NCBI RefSeq assembly: GCF_001040705.1
Contig: NZ_CVQP01000002.1
Location: 1 to 64,000, forward strand
Direction: 5' to 3'
Length of the DNA stretch: 64,000 nucleotides
Origin: Rhodococcus sp. RD6.2
GTDB lineage: Bacteria; Actinomycetota; Actinomycetes; Mycobacteriales; Mycobacteriaceae
The notes below the pieces were generated by a model. It searched no databases and had not been told where the DNA came from. It saw only the letters and a program-made list of their open reading frames with translations. Both the position numbers and the translations under genes were made by a program. Shown here piece by piece: positions 7,711 to 14,479 of the stretch (position 1 is its first letter; each line of letters starts with the position of its first letter).

Positions 7711-8048
7711 GGGACGACCGAGGGTCGGCGAGCGTGACGGCGTGCTTCGCGATCCTGGCGTTGGTCGCGGTGACCGTGGCCCTGGCTCACGTCGGTTCCG
7801 GGGTGGTCGCGCGCCACCGCGCCCAGTCGGCTGCCGACCTGGCGGCGCTGGCTGCGGCTGCGGAATCGGTGCGCGGCGCGGAACGGGCCTGTTCCGCTGC
7901 GGGCGAGGTCGCCGGACGCGTCCGAGCCGCCGTGCGCGGCTGCCGGATCGACGGCTGGGATGTCGTGGTGACGGTGACCGTCCCGGTGGGACTCGGATCG
8001 GGTGTGGCGACGGCCGCGGCGCGTGCGGGGCCCGCGGGCGAGACCTGA
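7707..8048 (+). CDS. Helicase/secretion-neighbourhood TadE-like protein (Rv3654c type)
   Basis: 113 aa. 'DDRGSASVTACFAILALVAV' gives a prepilin-like leader plus membrane helix, followed by 'RHRAQSAADLAALAAAA', the hallmark of the Rv3654c family and of TadG/TadE pseudopilins. It contains two cysteines in the exported part (around residues 59 and 74). ATG 7707 overlaps tadE (ATGA). It closes the tad operon, and the helicase for which the family is named lies 2.7 kb downstream. Confidence 0.85.
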   Translation: MRDDRGSASVTACFAILALVAVTVALAHVGSGVVARHRAQSAADLAALAAAAESVRGAERACSAAGEVAGRVRAAVRGCRIDGWDVVVTVTVPVGLGSGVATAAARAGPAGET

Positions 8049-8120
8049 CGGCTGTACCAGCAGTCCCTCGCGCAACACGCGCGCAACACCGGCGCGGCGC
8101 CGCGGAAGCAAAATGGCAGG

Positions 8121-8219
8121 ATGCCGGATGTGACAGTCCACCGACCCGCTCCGCGCCCGCTCCCGGAAGATGCCGTTCCACTCGGGCGCCGCAGGTCGGT
8201 ACCAGGCACCGCCGAATGA
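8121..8219 (+). CDS. Possible 32-codon leader ORF overlapping the next gene
   Basis: ATG at 8121 opens a 32-residue proline/arginine-rich peptide whose TGA overlaps the ATG of the 818-aa membrane protein (ATGA, 8216-8219). 'GGCAGG' lies immediately upstream as a weak ribosome site. The overlap style matches real genes in this operon, but the peptide has no family and could be chance. Confidence 0.3.
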   Translation: MPDVTVHRPAPRPLPEDAVPLGRRRSVPGTAE

Positions 8220-10672
8220 AGGTCGACGGCCGGGAAATCCCGGTACACGGGAGCTTGCTGCAGCCGCTGCGCCGCCGGACCAGTGACCAGATCCGGGTTG
8301 CAGTGTCCGGGCTCGCGGTGGTGGCCGTGGTGCTCGTGTCCTACTACACCAAGGGCCGCTGGGAGTCGCTGGAGAACTCGATCTCCGACCTCATCGGGGT
8401 CGCGTCACCCGAACTGTCCAACCGCGTCTACACCCTGTACGGGGTGGCGATCCTGGCCCTGCCGTTCGCGATCCTCGTCGGCATCGTGTTCGGGCGACGG
8501 TGGAAGCTTCTCGCCGGCTACGCGGCGGCCGCGGTACTCGCGGGCATCGCACTCTCGATCACCGGTGACGGGATCGCGGCCCCGCAGTGGAACCTCGACC
8601 TGCGCGAGAATCGTGCGACGTTCCTGTCCCAGTTCCTGGACGACTCGCGGTGGATCGCGATGCTCGCCGCCGTGCTGACGGTGTGCGGGCCGTGGCTGCC
8701 GCGCCGGTGGCGCCGCCTGTGGTGGGCGCTGCTCCTCGCATTCATCCCCATCCATCTGTTCGTCAGCGCGGTCGTCCCGGCCCGCGCGCTGCTCGGACTG
8801 ACCGTCGGATGGTTCGTCGGCGCACTCGTCGTCCTCTTCGTCGGTACGCCCGCGCTCGAGGTGCCCGTCGATCTGGCGTTGCGCGTCCTCGGCAGACGTG
8901 GACGCGGCGTGCAGGCACTCACCGTCCTGAGCCCGGCCGGACCGGGACCGCTCGTCCTCGCGGCGCGCTGCAAACTCGAACCCGGCCTCGACGTCGGACA
9001 CGGACCCTTTCCGCCCGTCGAACCGGTCGGGGATCGGACGCCGCCGGGAGACGGCGAGCCGGAGGAGACGACCCTCGTCCTCGACCTCTTCGGGCAGCAT
9101 CAGCGCAGCGAGGGCGTGGTGCGGCAAGCGGGCCGGTGGCTCACCTTCAGGAGCACCGAGACGCTGCCCCCGTTCGCGTCACTGCGTCGTTCCGTCGAAC
9201 ACCGGGCCCTGATGTCGACGGCCTTCGGGTCGTTGGGGCTCGCCGCGAACGTCCCGGTCGCCGTCGCCGTTCTCGACCGCGGCTGGATGATGTACGCCCA
9301 CACCACCTCGCGCGGCGCACCCCTGGACCGGCACGATCCCGCCCACCTCGACATCGCGTGGGACGGACTGCGGCGGCTGCACGCGCACCAGATGTCCCAC
9401 GGCGACCTGCGCCCCGAGAACATCCGCATCAGTGACGGCGCGGCCCACTTCGACGGATACGCGCGGACGGAGGTCGGCGCATCCGACTCCCTGCTCCTGT
9501 CCGACGTCGCGCAACTGCTCCTCGTCACCGCCGACATGTACGGCGTGGAGCGCGCGGTGTCGGCGGCGATCGACGCGATGGGAGCCGACCGCGTCGTGTC
9601 GGCGTCGGGGCGACTGACGCGCACCGCCACCCCGAGCAGGATCCGGCGGGCCGTACGCGACCCGGGGCAGTTGATGGCCGCCACCAGAGCAGAAGTCCGG
9701 GCCCGCACCGACACCGACGTCATTCGCGATCAACAGGTCACCCGGTTCTCTCGCAACCAGCTCATCCAGCTGGTCCTGCTCATCGGACTCGTCTACGTCG
9801 CTTACCCCTTCGTCAGTCAGGTCCCGACTTTCCTGACGGAGATGGGATCCGTGATCTGGTGGTGGGTGCTGCTCGGTCTCGCGGTGTCCGGCCTGACGTA
9901 CATCGGGGCCGCCGCCGCCCTGTGGGCGTGCGCGACGGAATCAGTGAACTTCCGGCACCTGACGATCATGCAGTTCGCCAACACGTTCGCCGCCACGACG
10001 ACGCCCGCAGGCGTGGGCGGCCTCGCGTTGAGCGCGCGATTCCTCCAACACAACGGGCTCGGCGGGGTGCGCGCGACCGCGGCCGTCGCACTGCAGCAGA
10101 CGGTGCAGGTCGTCACGCACCTCGGCCTGCTGATCGTGTTCAGTGTCGTCGCGGGCAAGAACGCCGACCTGTCCCACTTCATCCCCAGCGCGACCGTCAT
10201 CTACCTCATCGTCGGAATCCTGCTGGGCGCCGTCGGCGCGTTCATGGTGGTGCCGAAGCTGCGACGCTGGCTGCGCGAGGACCTGCGGCCCCAGATCGCC
10301 GACCTGACGACCGAACTCGTCGACCTCGCCCGCGACCCCGGACGCTTCCTCATCATCGTCGGCGGCTGCGCCATGACCACCGTCGGAGCGGCACTGGCAC
10401 TGTGGGCGTCTGTCGAGGCATTCGGCGGGGACGTCGCCTTCGTGACCGTCACCATCGTGACGATGGTCGGTGGAACGCTCGCCTCCGCCGCGCCGACACC
10501 CGGCGGTGTCGGCGCCGTCGAGGCGGCACTGATCGGTGGCCTCGCAGCCTTCGGCGTTCCCGCCTCGGTCGCGGTCCCGTCGGTGCTGCTGTACCGGGTG
10601 CTGACCTGCTGGCTGCCCGTGTTCATCGGGTGGCCGACCCTGCGCTGGCTGCAGCGCAACGACTTGGTCTGA
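8216..10672 (+). CDS. Membrane protein fusing a kinase-like domain to an LPG-synthase-type flippase domain
   Basis: 818 aa. The N-terminal ~220 residues hold about six membrane helices. The middle (about 250-500) is soluble and contains 'LHAHQMSHGDLRPENIRI' near residue 395, matching the HxDxxxxN catalytic loop of small kinases (RIO/aminoglycoside-phosphotransferase type), with a nearby 'DGYARTEV' in place of a clear DFG. From about residue 510, eight or so helices form an LPG_synthase_TM/UPF0104 domain ('ANTFAATTTPAGVGGLALSA', 'AAPTPGGVGAVEAAL'), the flippase half of MprF. It probably acts on membrane lipids. ATG 8216 overlaps a short upstream ORF. Confidence 0.75.
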   Translation: MKVDGREIPVHGSLLQPLRRRTSDQIRVAVSGLAVVAVVLVSYYTKGRWESLENSISDLIGVASPELSNRVYTLYGVAILALPFAILVGIVFGRRWKLLAGYAAAAVLAGIALSITGDGIAAPQWNLDLRENRATFLSQFLDDSRWIAMLAAVLTVCGPWLPRRWRRLWWALLLAFIPIHLFVSAVVPARALLGLTVGWFVGALVVLFVGTPALEVPVDLALRVLGRRGRGVQALTVLSPAGPGPLVLAARCKLEPGLDVGHGPFPPVEPVGDRTPPGDGEPEETTLVLDLFGQHQRSEGVVRQAGRWLTFRSTETLPPFASLRRSVEHRALMSTAFGSLGLAANVPVAVAVLDRGWMMYAHTTSRGAPLDRHDPAHLDIAWDGLRRLHAHQMSHGDLRPENIRISDGAAHFDGYARTEVGASDSLLLSDVAQLLLVTADMYGVERAVSAAIDAMGADRVVSASGRLTRTATPSRIRRAVRDPGQLMAATRAEVRARTDTDVIRDQQVTRFSRNQLIQLVLLIGLVYVAYPFVSQVPTFLTEMGSVIWWWVLLGLAVSGLTYIGAAAALWACATESVNFRHLTIMQFANTFAATTTPAGVGGLALSARFLQHNGLGGVRATAAVALQQTVQVVTHLGLLIVFSVVAGKNADLSHFIPSATVIYLIVGILLGAVGAFMVVPKLRRWLREDLRPQIADLTTELVDLARDPGRFLIIVGGCAMTTVGAALALWASVEAFGGDVAFVTVTIVTMVGGTLASAAPTPGGVGAVEAALIGGLAAFGVPASVAVPSVLLYRVLTCWLPVFIGWPTLRWLQRNDLV

Positions 10673-10682
10673 CCCCGCCCGC

Positions 10683-10737
10683 GTTCCCTGATGTCACATT
10701 GGGGGTCGCCAAGTGAGCCGATGTGACATCAGGGAAC
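10683..10737. terminator. 17-bp perfect inverted repeat between convergent genes
   Basis: Arms 10683-10699 and 10721-10737 are exactly complementary over 17 bp with a 21-base loop. It lies between the convergent flippase-like and helicase genes, so a bidirectional terminator is the simplest reading, though there is no T-run. The arms contain TGTCACAT/ATGTGACA, so protein binding is also conceivable. Confidence 0.55.
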
Positions 10738-10751
10738 ACGCGGCGGAAAGG

Positions 10752-13064
10752 TCAGCGGGACAGGGCGCCGAGGACGGCGGTGAGGAGGCGTACCGCTCCG
10801 GCCTTGTCGAGAGGGTTGTTGCCGTTGCCGCACTTCGGGGATTGCACACACGACGGGCAACCGGCGACGCATTCGCAGGCGTCGATGGCGTCGCGGGTCG
10901 CGGTCAGCCACGGACGCAGTTGGGCGTGTCCGCGGTCGGCGAATCCGGCGCCGCCCGGATGCCCGTCGTAGACGAAGACCGTCGGCAGGCCGGTGTCGGC
11001 GTGCAACGCTGTGGACACCCCGCCGATGTCGCCGCGATCGCACGTCGCGACGAGGGGGAGCAGTCCGATCGCGGCGTGCTCGGCAGCGTGGAGTGCTCCG
11101 GGGAGCCGGTCGGCGGGAATCCCGGCTGCTTCGAGTAGTTCCGTTGTTGCCGTGTACATCACGGCTCGCGTCGGCAGGGTCTGCTCGGGCATGTCCAGTT
11201 CGACGGAGTCGAGGACCTCGCCGGACGGGAGTCGTCGGAGGTAGCCGACCACCTGATGGGTGACCTCGACCTCGACGAGCGCGACGGCGACGGCGCCGTG
11301 ATCCGCGTGTTCGACGACGCGGGTGATGGTGATGTCGGTGGTCTCGCGAGCGGAGGTCGTCCACTCGGGGGTTTCGGGGTGGACGAGGGCCAACCCCTCC
11401 TCGAGGTCGAGCGTGTCGACGACGAATGTCTCGCCCTGATGCAGGTAGACGGCCCCGGGATGGGTGGTTGCCGGGGCGCGGCCACCGTCGACGGTGCCGA
11501 GCAGGCGGCCGGAGTCGGCGTCGACGATCGCGACCTGGACGCCGATTCCGCCGCGGATGTCGACGAAGGCGTGCGGGTTGGAGTCGGCGGTGACGAACCA
11601 TCCGTGTGCGCGACGCCGGATCAGGCCCTGTGCGGCGAGGTCGGTGAGCAGGTCGACGGCGTCGTACTCGGCGACCTCGGTGTCGGTGAGGGGCAGTTCC
11701 ATTGCGGCGCACAGTAGTTGCGGGCCGAGGACGTACGGGTTGGTCGGGTCGGTGACGGTGGCCTCGACGGGCTTGTCCAGCAGGGCCGCCGGATGGTGGA
11801 CGAGGTAGGTGTCGAGGGGGTCGTCGCGGGCGACCAGCACGACGAGGGAGCCTTCGCCGCGTCGCCCGGCGCGTCCCGCCTGCTGCCAGAAGGACGCGAC
11901 GGTTCCGGGGAACCCGGCGACCACCACGGCGTCGAGTCCGGCGATGTCGACGCCCAGTTCGAGGGCATTGGTGGTCGCCGCCCCGAGCAGGGTGCCGTCG
12001 GCCAGGGCCGCCTCGAGGTCGCGACGGTCCTCGGCGAGATAGCCTGCGCGGTAGGCGGCGACACGATCGACGAGATCCGGATCGACTTCCGCGAGAATCT
12101 TTTTGGCGCCCATCGCAGTCAGTTCCGCGCCTCGCCGTGAGCGGACGAACGTGAGGGTCCGAGCGCCCTCGACGACGAGGTCGGCCATGATCCGGGCGGA
12201 CTCGCTGCCCGCCGCGCGCCGCACCGGTGCGCCGTTCTCGCCGGTGACGTCGGTGAGCAGTGGGGGTTCCCACAGCGCGACCGTGCGAGGCCCGTGCGGG
12301 GATCCGTCGTGGACGACCTCGGCGCAGGGAGCACCGACCAATCGGGTGGCCGCGGCTCCGGGGTCGGAGGTGGTGGCGCTGGCAAGGACGAACACCGGGT
12401 CGGCGGCGTACCGGTGGGCGATGCGGCGGAGGCGGCGCAGGACCAGTGCGACATTGGAGCCGAAAACTCCACGGTACGAGTGGCATTCGTCGACGACGAC
12501 ATAGCGCAGGTGTCGGAAGAAGTGCGCCCAGCGTTGGTGTGATCGCAGCATGCCGACGTGCAGCATGTCGGGGTTGGTGAACACCCACCGTGAGTTGGCG
12601 CGCACCCACTGTCTGACCTCGGTTGGGGTGTCCCCGTCGAAGGCGCTCGGATAGGCGTCGACGAGCTCGTCGACGCCATCGCACAGCGTTACGGCGGCGC
12701 GGATCTGGTCGGCGCCGAGGGCTTTCGTCGGGGCCAGGTACAGCGCCGTCGCTCGCGGATCCTCCGCAAGCGACGTCAGCACCGGTAGCTGGTAGGCCAG
12801 GGATTTTCCGGATGCGGTGCCGGTGGCGACGACGACGTTGGTGCCGCCCGCGGCGAGTGTTGCGGCGTGTTCCTGGTGGGTCCACGGAAGGGGGATGCCG
12901 GAGTCGCGGAGTGCGGCGACCACTTCTGGGTGGGCCCAGGCCGGCCATTTGCCGTAACTCGACGCGCGGGCAGGCAGTTCCGCGATGTGGGTGACGGGCT
13001 CTTCGTGGTTCGGGGTGCCCGCAAGGACTCGATTCAGGAGTTGACGTCCGTAACTCTCGTCCAC
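10752..13064 (-). CDS. DEAD/DEAH-box helicase with DUF1998 and C-terminal Cys cluster (Rv3649 / MrfA-like)
   Basis: 770 aa superfamily 2 DNA helicase. Q-like motif 'PWTHQEHAA', Walker A 'ATGTASGKS' (80-88), motif II DECH (192-195), 'GRAGRRGEGSL' as motif VI near residue 390, then a winged-helix/DUF1998 region. Five cysteines cluster at about 730-745 ('CECVAGCPSC' and 'PKCGNG'), the metal site of MrfA-type repair helicases. By family it unwinds DNA 3' to 5' and in Bacillus MrfA serves mitomycin repair. The GTG at 13064 has GGAG seven bases upstream. It corresponds to Rv3649, between the tad cluster and cspA. Confidence 0.92.
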   Translation of the reverse strand: MDESYGRQLLNRVLAGTPNHEEPVTHIAELPARASSYGKWPAWAHPEVVAALRDSGIPLPWTHQEHAATLAAGGTNVVVATGTASGKSLAYQLPVLTSLAEDPRATALYLAPTKALGADQIRAAVTLCDGVDELVDAYPSAFDGDTPTEVRQWVRANSRWVFTNPDMLHVGMLRSHQRWAHFFRHLRYVVVDECHSYRGVFGSNVALVLRRLRRIAHRYAADPVFVLASATTSDPGAAATRLVGAPCAEVVHDGSPHGPRTVALWEPPLLTDVTGENGAPVRRAAGSESARIMADLVVEGARTLTFVRSRRGAELTAMGAKKILAEVDPDLVDRVAAYRAGYLAEDRRDLEAALADGTLLGAATTNALELGVDIAGLDAVVVAGFPGTVASFWQQAGRAGRRGEGSLVVLVARDDPLDTYLVHHPAALLDKPVEATVTDPTNPYVLGPQLLCAAMELPLTDTEVAEYDAVDLLTDLAAQGLIRRRAHGWFVTADSNPHAFVDIRGGIGVQVAIVDADSGRLLGTVDGGRAPATTHPGAVYLHQGETFVVDTLDLEEGLALVHPETPEWTTSARETTDITITRVVEHADHGAVAVALVEVEVTHQVVGYLRRLPSGEVLDSVELDMPEQTLPTRAVMYTATTELLEAAGIPADRLPGALHAAEHAAIGLLPLVATCDRGDIGGVSTALHADTGLPTVFVYDGHPGGAGFADRGHAQLRPWLTATRDAIDACECVAGCPSCVQSPKCGNGNNPLDKAGAVRLLTAVLGALSR

Positions 13065-13435
13065 TCGCTGTTCTCCGCGTTCTGTATCGGCCGGGTCGTG
13101 CGGTCGACCTGGGTTTTTGATGCTACTGGTGGCGCCTGGGCGTGTCAGTGTGGGCCCCGGAGCGCGGACCTGGGGGGTCCTGAACTGGGGTTACCCGCGA
13201 GTACAATGCAACAAGATCATTTCATTGTGGTTTTAGGCTGTTGCACTCGCACGAAGCGTGGTTGACTAACTCCCGGTCGCAGCTTCTGTGTTCGTGTACG
13301 CGCTCGCAGGACGATGTTGCGAGCGCGGTGCGCGATGCTTTCCTGAGGGGGAATCAGCGGTACAGCGGTCGGAACCGGCCCGGTGGGCTGTGAGCGCCGC
13401 CCGCCGCATCCGGTGTTAGAAAGAGAAGGAACAGC
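13065..13435. promoter_or_regulatory. Divergent intergenic region and long 5' leader of cspA (371 bases)
   Basis: No gene seen. The segment 13195-13260 is clearly AT-richer than its surroundings and contains short inverted repeats (TGCAACA 13207-13213 with TGTTGCA 13239-13245; ACAATG 13203-13208 with CATTGT 13223-13228). A long structured leader is typical of cold-shock genes, but no promoter could be placed with confidence. Confidence 0.45.
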
Positions 13436-13639
13436 ATGGCACAGGGCACTGTGAAGTGGTTCAACGCGGAAAAGGGATTCGGCTTCATCGCCCCCGAAGA
13501 CGGATCCGCTGACGTTTTCGTCCACTACTCCGAGATCCAGGGTAGCGGCTTCCGCACCCTCGAGGAGAACCAGCGCGTCGAGTTCGAGGTCGGCCAGGGC
13601 ACCAAGGGTCCCCAGGCGACCGGCGTTCGCGCCATCTGA
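13436..13639 (+). CDS. cspA: Cold-shock protein
   Basis: 67 aa five-stranded OB-fold protein that binds single-stranded nucleic acid and melts RNA structure. Both RNA-binding motifs are intact: RNP1 'KGFGFIAP' and RNP2 'VFVHYSEI'. The full length equals that of Rv3648c (CspA) and the gene sits in the same position next to the helicase. AGAAGGA lies seven bases before ATG 13436. A perfect 12-bp hairpin follows the stop. Confidence 0.97.
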   Translation: MAQGTVKWFNAEKGFGFIAPEDGSADVFVHYSEIQGSGFRTLEENQRVEFEVGQGTKGPQATGVRAI

Positions 13640-13666
13640 TTCGAGTACCGCAACAGGTTCGAATCC

Positions 13667-13702
13667 CTCGTCCCCCGCCGCCATGCGGTAGCGGGGGACG
13701 AG
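13667..13702 (+). terminator. Hairpin terminator after cspA
   Basis: A perfect 12-bp stem, 13667-13678 with 13691-13702, and a 12-base loop, 28 bases after the cspA stop. There is no strong T-tract, as is common in actinobacteria. Confidence 0.7.
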
Positions 13703-13792
13703 TCGTGTCCGGAGCAATTCGGGACATGTTCGCGCGGTAGGTCGCACCTGCATCCGCTGAAGAACCCCACGACCGGGGTTACTGTCCTGAAG

Positions 13793-14377
13793 GTGAACCA
13801 GCTGTCCTTCTTCTCTGCGGACACCGTCCCACCGGAGATTGCGGACCTCGACGGTCTGCTCGCCGGGCCGGGTCAGATCGTGGCCACCGCCGACCGTGCC
13901 CGGGTGTCGGTGGTCGTCGACGCGCAGTGGCGAGCCGACGCGATCGCCGAGATGATCGAGGACGCGGGACTCGTCGCCGAACTCACGCGATCCGACGAGG
14001 GCAGCCCGCTCGTCCGCACGGCGTCGGTGCCGGAGCTGGCGGTCCTCGCCGCGCGCTGGACGAGAGGCGCCGTGAAATCGGTTCCGAGCGGATGGGTACC
14101 CGGACCTCGCGCATTGCGGGCCTGGGCGTTGGCCGCCGGGCGCGCAGACAACGACGGCAGCAGGTTCGTGCTCGGCCTCGACCCGCATGCGCCCGACACC
14201 CATCCCGTCCTCGCGCAGTCGCTGATGCGGGCAGGTGTCGCTCCGACCCTGTTCGGTACCCGCGGCACCGGCCCGGGACTGCGGATCGTCGGGCACCGTC
14301 GCCTGCTGAGACTGGTCGAGAACATCGGTGAACCGCCTCCAGGGGCGGAGGCGGTGGCCGCGTGGCCGCGGGTGTAA
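13793..14377 (+). CDS. Conserved protein of unknown function (Rv3647c type)
   Basis: 194 aa, soluble. It begins 'MNQLSFFSADTVPPEIADLDGLLAGPG' if started at GTG 13793, a layout preserved in the Rv3647c family between cspA and topA. Weakly conserved features are 'ARVSVVVDAQWRADAIAEMI' and 'GPRALRAWALAAGR'. No catalytic motif is recognised. Conservation of position next to topA suggests, but does not show, a link to DNA topology or replication. Confidence 0.82.
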   Translation: MNQLSFFSADTVPPEIADLDGLLAGPGQIVATADRARVSVVVDAQWRADAIAEMIEDAGLVAELTRSDEGSPLVRTASVPELAVLAARWTRGAVKSVPSGWVPGPRALRAWALAAGRADNDGSRFVLGLDPHAPDTHPVLAQSLMRAGVAPTLFGTRGTGPGLRIVGHRRLLRLVENIGEPPPGAEAVAAWPRV

Positions 14378-14479
14378 AACGGTCGACACGGAACTGATCT
14401 GCAAGGATTGTTCCGCGGTGTGTCACTCTGGTAGCCGGGTGATCGCCGAACATTGGGCGAGAAAGGTGCAGGCAGAGAC

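Noticed and set aside
7556-8215. N-terminal extension of the kinase/flippase frame back to 7556
   Set aside because: This part overlaps tadE and the tadE-like gene in another frame and is Arg/Gly/Pro-rich; the conserved protein begins at 8216.
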